This document shows, piece by piece, positions 14,483-22,048 of a DNA stretch of 37,003 nt (positions within the stretch are counted from its first letter, which is position 1; each line of letters opens with the position of its first letter). This DNA is from Prevotella sp. Lineage in GTDB: Bacteria > Bacteroidota > Bacteroidia > Bacteroidales > Bacteroidaceae. The DNA lies in NCBI GenBank assembly GCA_024695705.1, contig JAILHP010000032.1, positions 1-37,003 of the forward strand, read 5' to 3'. The position numbers and the translations under genes were made by a program. Below the pieces are notes generated by a model. The model was not told the DNA's origin and made no database searches. It saw nothing but the letters and a program-made list of their open reading frames with translations.

Positions 14483-16048
14483 ATGAAGAAAACACTGTTT
14501 TTGGTAGCCCTTGCGCTACTGAGTCTGACTGCCTCGGCGCAGCAGCCCTTACTGAAAACTCATGTGGAAACAGGTGACGTCCAAGGCATCCTCGACGGCA
14601 CGGACCTGGCCGTCTTCAAGGCCATTCCCTATGCCGCTCCACCCGTTGGTGACCTGCGCTGGCGTGCGCCGCAACCCGCCCAGCCGTGGGAGGGCGTAAG
14701 GCTCTGCGACACCTTCGGCCCCTGGCCCCCACAGCCCACACGTCCTGGACGTACGGCCGACATGATGAGCGAGGACTGTCTCTACCTGGGCATTGCCACG
14801 CCTGCCACTTCGGCTACTGACCGCCTGCCGGTGATGGTATGGATTCATGGCGGCGGCTTCCAGACGGAATGGTACGGAGGCGACCTCTGGACTACCCTGG
14901 CCCGTCGCGGCGTGGTTATCGTCAGCGTGGAGTATCGCACGGGTGCCCTGGGCTTCATGGCACATCCGGAACTCACCAAGGAGTCGCCCGACGGCCACTC
15001 CGGCAACTACGGTCTGCTCGACCAGATCTTTGCCCTGCAGTGGGTACAGCGTAACATCACCAACTTCGGCGGCGACCCCACGAAGGTGACCATCTTCGGC
15101 GAGTCGGCAGGTGCCATCAGCTGCAGCATGCTCTGCGGCTCACCCCTGGCCAAGGGACTCTTCCGCGCTGCCATCAGTCATAGCGGCGGCTCCTTCGCCC
15201 CATGGAGCGACCAGCCCCGTTCGCTGGGTCTTGATGCCTCGCAGAAAGGTGCCGAGCAGCAAGGCCTTGCCTTCCAAAAACATCTGAATAAGAAAAACAT
15301 CAAGCAGATGCGCAAGATGTCGGCCATGGAGCTTTGCGACGGTAACGTAGGCTTTGGCGGCTTCTGGCCCTGCGTCGATGGCTACGTCATCTGTGACGAC
15401 CAGTACCGTCTGTACGAGAAGGGCGAATACAATGACGTGCCCGTCATCGTCATGACCAACAGCGACGAGGGAGCCCTCTTCACCCCTGGTAACATCAAGG
15501 CCGAGGACTACCAGAAGTCCGTGGAGAAGATTTTCGGTCCCTTTGCCGACGAGGCCAAGCGCGTGTATCCGGGCAATACGGATGACGAGGCGTACCACGC
15601 CTATGGTGATGCCTTCCGCGACATGGGATTCGCCTGGCCTTCCTTTGCCTGGGCCAGCCTGCAGAACAAGACGGGCCATAGTCCGGCCTACAGCGCCTTC
15701 CTGGCTCAGCCCTCCAAGCGCAGCTTTGCCAATGACCCGCGTCGTCGCGGTGTGGCCCATGCCGATGACATCATGTACCTCAACGGCGAGTTCCTGAACA
15801 AGCCCACGGAGTTTCCCAACGAGGCGGCCGTTGCCGAGATTATCCAGCAGTACTGGGTGAACTTCGCCAAGACGGGCAACCCCAACGGCAAGGGTCTTCC
15901 CTACTGGCCGAAGTTTGACAAGGACCAGCCCACCACCATGCAGTTCAGCTACGGCGCTTCGCTCATCATGCTGCCTAACCGTGAGCAGATTGACTTCGTG
16001 GATCGCTACTACCAATGGAAGCGGCAGGAAACGGAGGGAATGAGATAA
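14483..16048 (+). CDS. Secreted type B carboxylesterase
   Basis: The 521-aa alpha/beta hydrolase starts with a signal peptide (MKKTLFLVALALLSLTASA). Family marks are FKAIPYAAPPVGDLRWRAPQ, SEDCLYLGI, MVWIHGGGF (oxyanion hole), the nucleophile elbow FGESAGAIS near residue 205, NSDEGALF supplying the likely acid and RGVAHADDIMYL with the probable catalytic His. Such secreted enzymes in gut and rumen Bacteroidetes usually cleave acetyl or feruloyl esters on plant glycans; the exact substrate cannot be read. It is divergent from the CE2-like gene through module B and is followed 25 bases later by a sugar kinase. Confidence 0.92.
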   Translation: MKKTLFLVALALLSLTASAQQPLLKTHVETGDVQGILDGTDLAVFKAIPYAAPPVGDLRWRAPQPAQPWEGVRLCDTFGPWPPQPTRPGRTADMMSEDCLYLGIATPATSATDRLPVMVWIHGGGFQTEWYGGDLWTTLARRGVVIVSVEYRTGALGFMAHPELTKESPDGHSGNYGLLDQIFALQWVQRNITNFGGDPTKVTIFGESAGAISCSMLCGSPLAKGLFRAAISHSGGSFAPWSDQPRSLGLDASQKGAEQQGLAFQKHLNKKNIKQMRKMSAMELCDGNVGFGGFWPCVDGYVICDDQYRLYEKGEYNDVPVIVMTNSDEGALFTPGNIKAEDYQKSVEKIFGPFADEAKRVYPGNTDDEAYHAYGDAFRDMGFAWPSFAWASLQNKTGHSPAYSAFLAQPSKRSFANDPRRRGVAHADDIMYLNGEFLNKPTEFPNEAAVAEIIQQYWVNFAKTGNPNGKGLPYWPKFDKDQPTTMQFSYGASLIMLPNREQIDFVDRYYQWKRQETEGMR

Positions 16049-16073
16049 TGAGAAATGAAGATATTGAGATATT

Positions 16074-17003
16074 ATGCGTAAAGTTATAGGAATCGGAGAA
16101 ACCGTACTCGACATTATCTTCCGCAACGAGCAGCCCATCAGCGCCGTGCCGGGAGGTTCCACGTTCAATGCCATGATATCGCTGGGACGCGCCGGCATCA
16201 ATACCACGTTCATCAGCGAGACGGGCAACGACCGCGTGGGACGTCGTATCATCAACTTCCTGGAGGAAAACCACGTCAATTCATCGCACGTCAACGTCTA
16301 TCCAGAGTCGAAGTCGCCGCTGTCGCTGGCCTTCCTCAACGACCAGAACGATGCGGAGTACCTCTTTTATAAGGACCACCCGAAGGACCGTCTGGACTTC
16401 TCCTACCCCGAGGTCAACGAAGACGACATCGTGGTGTTTGGCAGCTATTACGCCCTGAACCCCGTCATCCGTCCGCAGGTGCTGGGATTCCTGCAGTATG
16501 CCCACCAGCGTGGCGCCATCCTGTATTACGACGTCAACTTCCGTGCCGCCCATCAGCATGAGGTGATGAAGCTTACCGCCAACTTCCTGGAGAACCTGGA
16601 ACTGGCCGACGTGGTGCGCGGCAGCCATGAAGACTTCGACGTGCTCTTCCACACCACGGATGCCAGCACCGTCTATCGTACCCAAATCTCCTTCTACTGC
16701 AAGAAGTTCATCTGCACGTATGGCAGCGAGCCGATAGAGGTGCGTGGTGAGGACGGTTTCCAGAAGCAGTATGCCGTGCAACCCGTCGAGGCTGTCAGCA
16801 CCATCGGTGCGGGCGACAACTTCAACGCCGGCTTCGTCTATGGCCTCATGCAGTACGGCATCTCCCGCAGCGACATGAACGGCAGCCTCAGCGAGAACCA
16901 GTGGGATGCCCTCATAGCCAGCGCCCAGCGTTTCTCCATGGAATGCTGCAAAAGCATCGATAACTCCATCTCTGTAGAGTTCGGCAATACATTAAAAATA
17001 TAA
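16074..17003 (+). CDS. PfkB-family carbohydrate kinase
   Basis: The 309-aa protein belongs to the ribokinase/PfkB family, which phosphorylates sugars or nucleosides with ATP. MRKVIGIGETVLDIIF opens the fold, VPGGSTFNAMISLGRAG is the substrate-side motif and STIGAGDNFNAGFVYGL near residue 245 is the ATP-site GAGD motif with the catalytic Asp. Length is normal. The gene is four bases before the flavodiiron gene. The substrate could be fructose, ribose or a related sugar; the sequence alone does not decide. Confidence 0.92.
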   Translation: MRKVIGIGETVLDIIFRNEQPISAVPGGSTFNAMISLGRAGINTTFISETGNDRVGRRIINFLEENHVNSSHVNVYPESKSPLSLAFLNDQNDAEYLFYKDHPKDRLDFSYPEVNEDDIVVFGSYYALNPVIRPQVLGFLQYAHQRGAILYYDVNFRAAHQHEVMKLTANFLENLELADVVRGSHEDFDVLFHTTDASTVYRTQISFYCKKFICTYGSEPIEVRGEDGFQKQYAVQPVEAVSTIGAGDNFNAGFVYGLMQYGISRSDMNGSLSENQWDALIASAQRFSMECCKSIDNSISVEFGNTLKI

Positions 17004-17007
17004 AACA

Positions 17008-18216
17008 ATGAAAATTACAGACAAAATCTATTACGTAGGCGTAAACGACCGCAACAAGAACCTCTTTGAGGGCTTGTGGCCCCTGCCCAACGGCGTGAGC
17101 TATAACTCGTATCTCATCGACGACGAGAAAGTGTGCCTGATTGATACCGTAGAGGTTGATTTCTTCACGCAGTACATTGAACACATCCATGAGGTCATCG
17201 GCGAACGGCCGATTGACTACCTGATCATCAACCACATGGAGCCTGACCACAGCGGCTCCATCGCGCTCATCAGGAAGTATTACCCCGACATCCAGATTGT
17301 GGGCAACAAAAAAACCTTCCAGATGATGGAAGGCTTCTATGGCATTGCCGACAACACCGTAGAAGTGAAAAACGGCGATTCCATCGCACTGGGAGCCCTC
17401 AGCCTCAGCTTCGTCCTCACCCCCATGGTCCACTGGCCTGAGACAATGGTCACGCTTTGCGTTCCGTCTGTTGCGACTGAGTCGCAACAAACTGTGTTGT
17501 TCTCCGGCGACGCCTTCGGCTGCTTCGGAGCCCTCAACGGCGGCATCATCGACAGCCAGATCAACTGCGACACCTTCTGGCTGGAAATGACACGTTACTA
17601 CTCCAACATCGTGGGTAAGTACGGTACGCCCGTGCAGAACGCCCTGAAGAAGCTGGCCGGCATCAAGCTCGACTACATCTGCGCCACCCACGGTCCCGTT
17701 TGGCACGAATACATTGACAAGGTCATCGGCATCTACGACCGCCTGTCGAAGTACGAGACCGACCCAGGCCTCGTCATCTGCTACGGCACTATGTACGGCA
17801 ATACCGAGCGTGCTGCCGAGGTCATTGCCCGTGCTGCCTCCGAGGCTGGCGTGAAGAACATCGTGATGTACAACGTATCGAAGACCCACCACTCCTACAT
17901 CATCCGCGACGTGTTCCGCTACAAGGGCCTCATCGTGGGTGCCCCCACCTACAACACCGCCCTCTATCATGAGATGGACGTGCTGCTCTCGGAACTGGCC
18001 GGCAAGGATATCAAGAACCACCTGCTGGGCTGGTTCGGCTCCTACGGCTGGGCCTCAAAGGCTGTCAGCGAGATACAGCGCTGGAACGACGAGCGCCTGC
18101 ACTTCGAACCCGTCGGCACTCCTGTGGAAATCAAGCAGAGCCTGACACCCGAGACTACCGCACAGTGCGAAGCCCTTGGACGGGAAATGGCAAAACGCTT
18201 GTTACTTGGGAGTTAA
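17008..18216 (+). CDS. FprA-type A flavoprotein (flavodiiron protein)
   Basis: The 402-aa protein combines a metallo-beta-lactamase-like diiron domain with a C-terminal flavodoxin domain and reduces oxygen to water or nitric oxide to N2O, protecting anaerobes. Metal ligands are visible in INHMEPDHSGS (H-x-E-x-D-H), in LTPMVHWPETM, in FSGDAFGCFG and in CATHGPVWH. The flavodoxin half has VICYGTMYGNTERAA for FMN and VGAPTYN. A short loop, VPSVATESQQT, where relatives are shorter, is encoded by a perfect palindrome. Its electron donor is not in the window. It is likely co-transcribed with pfkB and the LOG gene. Confidence 0.95.
   Translation: MKITDKIYYVGVNDRNKNLFEGLWPLPNGVSYNSYLIDDEKVCLIDTVEVDFFTQYIEHIHEVIGERPIDYLIINHMEPDHSGSIALIRKYYPDIQIVGNKKTFQMMEGFYGIADNTVEVKNGDSIALGALSLSFVLTPMVHWPETMVTLCVPSVATESQQTVLFSGDAFGCFGALNGGIIDSQINCDTFWLEMTRYYSNIVGKYGTPVQNALKKLAGIKLDYICATHGPVWHEYIDKVIGIYDRLSKYETDPGLVICYGTMYGNTERAAEVIARAASEAGVKNIVMYNVSKTHHSYIIRDVFRYKGLIVGAPTYNTALYHEMDVLLSELAGKDIKNHLLGWFGSYGWASKAVSEIQRWNDERLHFEPVGTPVEIKQSLTPETTAQCEALGREMAKRLLLGS
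17470..17488. repeat. Perfect 9-base-arm palindrome inside the flavodiiron gene
   Basis: GTTGCGACT-G-AGTCGCAAC encodes VATESQ in a loop before the FSGDAFG strand. It is in frame and lies at a position where family members are usually shorter (from memory). Confidence 0.7.
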
Positions 18217-18226
18217 GAGGAGAGTC

Positions 18227-18763
18227 ATGAAGATATGCGTGTTTTGTTCTGCCAACCGGCAGCTGGATCCAGAGTTCTTTACTTTGACAGAGGAACTGGG
18301 GCGCTGGGCAGCAGAAAACGGCCATTCCATCGTGTATGGCGGAGTGAATATGGGACTGATGGAGTGTGTGGCGAAGGCAACGAAGGAAGCCGGCGGCCAC
18401 ACCATCGGCGTAGTACCCACCATCATTGAGAAAACGGGTCGCCTGAGCGATTATGTGGATGTTGAGATACGCTGCGACAACCTGAGCGACCGCAAGCAGC
18501 TGATGCAGGACCAGAGCGACGTGTTCATCGCGCTGCCTGGCGGCTTGGGAACCCTCGATGAGATCTTTACCGTTATCGCTTCGGCCACCATAGGGTATCA
18601 TGAAAAGCCCCTCATACTTTATAATATGAAGGGCTTTTGGGACAGCTTCCTGGCCTTGCTTGACGACCTGCAGGCCAAGGGTGTGGTTCGTGGCAACTGG
18701 CGGGACTACATCAAGCTTGCCCGTTCGTTGGAGGAAGTTATTGTGGAAGTTAAGGGGAGTTAA
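18227..18763 (+). CDS. LOG family protein (nucleoside 5'-monophosphate phosphoribohydrolase type)
   Basis: The start MKICVFCSAN at 18227 gives 178 aa; the ORF track adds 17 codons that overlap the previous gene. The fold is Rossmann-like with VYGGVNMGLME, the diagnostic PGGLGTLDEIF near residue 105 and YHEKPLILYNMKGFWD. Family members cleave the N-glycosidic bond of nucleotides (cytokinin activation in plants, purine or pyrimidine nucleotide turnover in bacteria). An AGGAGAG stretch just before the start could act as a ribosome site, unusual for this phylum. It ends a plus-strand run of four genes. Confidence 0.92.
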   Translation: MKICVFCSANRQLDPEFFTLTEELGRWAAENGHSIVYGGVNMGLMECVAKATKEAGGHTIGVVPTIIEKTGRLSDYVDVEIRCDNLSDRKQLMQDQSDVFIALPGGLGTLDEIFTVIASATIGYHEKPLILYNMKGFWDSFLALLDDLQAKGVVRGNWRDYIKLARSLEEVIVEVKGS

Positions 18764-18983
18764 GGCGGGGGCTTGTTCATTCGAAGCTTACTTCTTACTC
18801 ATTCGAAGGCGCCGACTCTTAAAGACTTTGGACTGGGCTAAGCCCTGAATTCTCGAGAGAATTCAAGCCTTAGGACCGAGCAATCATCGCAGGGTGCTTG
18901 GGGTATCATCAAGCCTGCTTACTTCTATTGAATAGAGAATGCCTGCAGAGTGCACAGGTCTGCCGTTTAGAGATAGAATAAAT
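18764..18983 (+). promoter_or_regulatory. Structured intergenic region before the RNA helicase
   Basis: These 220 bases hold no convincing gene or TAnnTTTG box. They contain many dyads: a CATTCGAAG direct repeat, GGGC-TAA-GCCC, the perfect palindrome GAATTCTC-GA-GAGAATTC (18847-18864) and TCTATT-G-AATAGA. A long structured leader for the helicase message, perhaps for autoregulation or cold response as for other DEAD-box helicases, is an inference. Confidence 0.4.
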
Positions 18984-20807
18984 ATGAAGACATTTGAAGA
19001 ACTGGGCGTGTGCGAGGAGATTCGCCGCGCCATTGAGGAGCTGGGATTCACACAGCCCATGCCCGTACAGGAAGAAGTGATTCCCTACTTGTTAGGTAGT
19101 CGGAACGACGTGATTGCCCTGGCCCAGACGGGTACGGGCAAGACGGCAGCATTCGGCATTCCCGTGCTGCAGCGCATTGACCCCGTGCGCAGGGAGACGC
19201 AGGCGGTGATCCTTTCCCCCACCCGTGAACTCTGCCTGCAGATTACCGACGACCTCAGGGACTTCTCCAAGTACATGAAGGGCATTCACATTGAGGCGGT
19301 ATATGGCGGTGCCAGCATAGGACAGCAGATACGTGCCCTGAAAAACGGTGCCCACATCATCGTGGCAACACCCGGCCGACTGATTGACCTGATGAACCGT
19401 GGAGTGGCGAAGCTCGACGAGGCCTATAACGTGGTGCTCGATGAGGCTGACGAGATGCTGAACATGGGATTCTCGGAAAGCATCGACGCCATACTGGAGC
19501 AGATTCCCGAAGACCGTAACACGCTGCTGTTCTCGGCAACGATGAGCCGTGAGATAGAACGCATTGCCAAGGGCTACCTGCATGACCACAAGGAGATTGT
19601 GGTGGGCTCACGTAATGAGGGCGCGGAGAACGTGAACCACATCTATTACATGGTGAACGCCAAGGACAAGTATCTGGCCCTGAAGCGCATTGTGGATTAC
19701 TACCCACGCATCTTTGCCATCATCTTCTGTCGCACGAAGGTGGAGACGCAGGAGATTGCCGACAAGCTCATCAAGGACGGTTACAACGCCGAGTCGCTGC
19801 ACGGCGACCTGAGCCAGCAGCAGCGAGACCTGACTATGCAGAAATTCCGCCAGCACACCGTGCAGCTGCTGGTGGCCACGGACGTGGCAGCACGCGGACT
19901 GGATGTGGACGACCTGACGCATGTGGTCAACTTCGGACTGCCTGACGACATTGAAAACTACACGCACCGCAGCGGACGTACAGGACGTGCCGGCAAGAAG
20001 GGAACGAGCATCAGCATCATCAACCTTCGTGAGAAGTTCAAGATCCGTAACATTGAAAAGGAGATTGGCAAGGAGTTTGTGGAGGGTAAAATGCCCACCG
20101 CTCAGGAAATCTGCCAGAAGCAGCTGTACAAAGTGATGGACCAGATAGTGAAGGCCGACGTCAATGACGATGAAATCGCGCCTTTCATGCAGGACATCAA
20201 CCGTTACTTCGAGTATGTGGAGAAAGAAGACCTCATCAAAAAGATTGTATCGCTGGAGTTTGGAAAGTTCCTGGCCTACTATGCCGATGCACCCGAGATT
20301 GAGGTGGTCAAGAAACAATCCTCCGGTGAGAAGAAGCAGGGAGCGGGCAATAAAAACAAAGGTGCCACCAAGCCTGAGAGCGGTTTCCGCCGCCTGTTCA
20401 TCAACCTGGGCAAGGCCGACGGCTTCTATCCGGGTGAGCTGATGCAGTTCCTGAACAGAAACGTAGAGGGATACGTGAGCGTCGGCCACATTGACCTGCT
20501 GACGAAGTTTGCCTACTTCGACGTGCTGGAGAAAGATGCCAAGCGCGTGATGAATGCCCTGAACGGACAGCGGTACAAGGGCCGTGAAGTACGTTGCAAC
20601 GATTCAAGTGACAAGAAGACAAGCGGCAAAAGACAAGCGACAAATGATAAGAGACAAGCGACAAATGACAAGAAAAAAGGGAAAAAAACAACAAAAAAGA
20701 AAGAAGACTGGAAAGAATTCCTAAATCCCAAATCAATGAAGCTAAAGGGTGAAATTCCCGATTTCACCGAAGAAGGATGGGCTCGTCGCCACCCCAAAAA
20801 GAAGTAA
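18984..20807 (+). CDS. DEAD-box ATP-dependent RNA helicase, DeaD/CsdA type
   Basis: The 607-aa protein unwinds RNA during ribosome assembly or mRNA turnover. All helicase motifs are visible: Q motif GFTQPMPVQ, AQTGTGKTAAF, PTREL, VATPGRLID, DEADEML, FSATMS, IIFCRTK, ATDVAARGLDVD and HRSGRTGRAG. Around residue 475 a DbpA-type RNA-binding domain begins (FRRLFINLGKADGFYPGEL). It is followed by a lysine-rich tail with a 7-residue repeat (KRQATND twice) made by a heptamer DNA array. I start at 18984; the track start at 18939 adds 15 residues of the leader. A good terminator follows. Confidence 0.95.
   Translation: MKTFEELGVCEEIRRAIEELGFTQPMPVQEEVIPYLLGSRNDVIALAQTGTGKTAAFGIPVLQRIDPVRRETQAVILSPTRELCLQITDDLRDFSKYMKGIHIEAVYGGASIGQQIRALKNGAHIIVATPGRLIDLMNRGVAKLDEAYNVVLDEADEMLNMGFSESIDAILEQIPEDRNTLLFSATMSREIERIAKGYLHDHKEIVVGSRNEGAENVNHIYYMVNAKDKYLALKRIVDYYPRIFAIIFCRTKVETQEIADKLIKDGYNAESLHGDLSQQQRDLTMQKFRQHTVQLLVATDVAARGLDVDDLTHVVNFGLPDDIENYTHRSGRTGRAGKKGTSISIINLREKFKIRNIEKEIGKEFVEGKMPTAQEICQKQLYKVMDQIVKADVNDDEIAPFMQDINRYFEYVEKEDLIKKIVSLEFGKFLAYYADAPEIEVVKKQSSGEKKQGAGNKNKGATKPESGFRRLFINLGKADGFYPGELMQFLNRNVEGYVSVGHIDLLTKFAYFDVLEKDAKRVMNALNGQRYKGREVRCNDSSDKKTSGKRQATNDKRQATNDKKKGKKTTKKKEDWKEFLNPKSMKLKGEIPDFTEEGWARRHPKKK
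20610..20672. repeat. Heptamer array encoding the helicase tail
   Basis: GACAAG/GACAAA-type units start at 20618 and then every seven bases to 20667, with one extra at 20610. Three units make 21 bases, so the protein repeats every seven residues. Confidence 0.9.
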
Positions 20808-20810
20808 ATG

Positions 20811-20862
20811 GGGGCAAAATTGTTTCTTTGACACTTAAATTTTGTTAGAATGCCCTTTTTTT
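20811..20862 (+). terminator. Terminator of the helicase gene
   Basis: GGGCAAAATT near the stop codon can pair with AATTTTG and TGCCC further on, and TGCCC is followed directly by seven T residues. The stem is long with an internal bulge. Confidence 0.65.
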
Positions 20863-20874
20863 CTTCAGGAAAAG

Positions 20875-20905
20875 TTTGCAGATTGAAAAATTCCTTATAC
20901 CTTTG
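20875..20905 (+). promoter_or_regulatory. Promoter with no protein gene downstream
   Basis: TTTG (20875-20878), exactly 19 bases, TACCTTTG (20898-20905). It is among the best promoters in the window and points into a 70-base stretch ending in a terminator hairpin. Confidence 0.75.
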
Positions 20906-20910
20906 CCGCG

Positions 20911-20980
20911 TACTTTTGAGGAAAGTGTGTTATATATCCGTTTGCAGTGTGTCGAGAGGACATGCTGCAAACACTTTTTA
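20911..20980 (+). ncRNA. Candidate small RNA of about 70 nt
   Basis: Starting a few bases after the promoter, the transcript would end at a 14-base-pair hairpin (20940-20972; arms GTTTGCAGTGTGTC and GACATGCTGCAAAC with two G-U pairs, loop GAGAG), then AC and five T residues. It has no ATG-started reading frame. It converges on the AraC gene, whose stop codon is at 20978-20980. It could be a free small RNA, or an antisense regulator of the AraC message if termination leaks. No known family is recognised. Confidence 0.55.
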
Positions 20981-22024
20981 GGGGGTAGCCAATTCACTTC
21001 GGAACTGGCCGGGACTCATGCCTTTCAGTTTGACAAAGGCCCGCCGGAAGGTGGAAAGCGAATTGAACCCACTCTCAGCCGCAATAAACTCCATGGTGTA
21101 TTCCGGATGCTGTTGTATCAGGGGTACCGCCTTCTTCACAATACGCAGCTCGTTGATGTAGTCATAGAACGTGGTATGCTTGTGATTGCTGAAGTAATCG
21201 CTCAGATAGGTGCGGTTGGTTCCCACGGCCTTGACCAGATCGGACAGCGTCAGGTCTTTGTTCAGGTAGAGGGCATTGCTTTCCACTATCTCCTCAATAT
21301 TGCCGGCAAAGGCGTATGACGACGGAGCGTCGGTCGGTTCCTTCACCTTGGTTTCCACGATGGCGATGGGTCGCAGGGACATACTATAGCGGAAGGCCAG
21401 ATGCCACATGGCGAAAGCCGAGATATAATAAAGTATCTCCACCAGCAGGTTGTCGTATAACGAAACAATGAAGTAGGTAGTCTGCTCCAGGATGGCAAAG
21501 ATGAACACGTACTTCATCCACGTGATGTCGAAGTCATCAATGTTGGAATAGTTCTCATGGATATACTTGATGTAACGATGGGAGAGGAAGAAACCCACCG
21601 TAAAGAAGGAAACGGCACAGAACCACAGGAAGATAACATAGATGTTAAGTACCGTGTAGTTGGTCCAGATGGAATAGATGACGGTAAAGACCAGGAAGGG
21701 CAGGCTGAGCAGCAGCACTTTCCATCGGGTGGTCCAGCGGGGTTGGGTGAGCTCATAGATGAAGATGACATAGGTAACCGTTGACCAACCGTCAATAAGA
21801 ATAAAGTAATTGTGTACCTGCGGGGTGTAGATTTCCGGAAAGGCGATGGCGATGTCCTTGAAGTTCAGGACGGCCCAAAAGGCGAAGCACCATTCTAAGA
21901 CAGTCTGCAAACGTGTCCTCTTCTTGTGCTCGAAGATGTGCACGGCACAAAGGATGAAATAGGCGGTGATGGCTCCTGCAAAGAAGACCGCAGGGGTTGG
22001 GGTTTGGGGTTCAAACATATTCAA
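20978..22024 (-). CDS. AraC-type regulator with N-terminal membrane domain
   Basis: The 348-aa protein has about six hydrophobic helices in its first 210 residues (VFFAGAITAYFILCAVHIF, LLLSLPFLVFTVIYSIW, VIFLWFCAVSFFTVGFFL, ILYYISAFAMWHLAF). A linker and a C-terminal AraC/XylS DNA-binding domain follow (LTLSDLVKAVGTNRTYLSDY and YTMEFIAAESGFNSLSTFRR). It is an integral-membrane one-component regulator, presumably sensing a ligand at the membrane. It lies 24 bases after the GH2 gene and is probably on the same message. Start at MNMFEP or MFEP. Its target genes may be the neighbouring glycan genes, by inference only. Confidence 0.88.
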   Translation of the reverse strand: MNMFEPQTPTPAVFFAGAITAYFILCAVHIFEHKKRTRLQTVLEWCFAFWAVLNFKDIAIAFPEIYTPQVHNYFILIDGWSTVTYVIFIYELTQPRWTTRWKVLLLSLPFLVFTVIYSIWTNYTVLNIYVIFLWFCAVSFFTVGFFLSHRYIKYIHENYSNIDDFDITWMKYVFIFAILEQTTYFIVSLYDNLLVEILYYISAFAMWHLAFRYSMSLRPIAIVETKVKEPTDAPSSYAFAGNIEEIVESNALYLNKDLTLSDLVKAVGTNRTYLSDYFSNHKHTTFYDYINELRIVKKAVPLIQQHPEYTMEFIAAESGFNSLSTFRRAFVKLKGMSPGQFRSELATP

Positions 22025-22048
22025 ATCTAGTTTTTGAGTTTTCTGCGT

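Noticed and set aside
15140-16294. 384-aa minus-strand ORF across the esterase
   Set aside because: Shadow of the plus-strand carboxylesterase and pfkB genes.
16912-18021. 369-aa minus-strand ORF across the flavodiiron gene
   Set aside because: Shadow; the plus strand carries the conserved metal and FMN motifs.
18764-18983. tRNA gene in the gap before the helicase
   Set aside because: No cloverleaf, T-loop GTTCRA or acceptor pairing was found among the dyads.
20876-21319. 147-aa plus-strand ORF starting at the orphan promoter
   Set aside because: It runs antisense through the AraC gene without motifs, and the terminator hairpin lies near its beginning; a small RNA explains the signal better.
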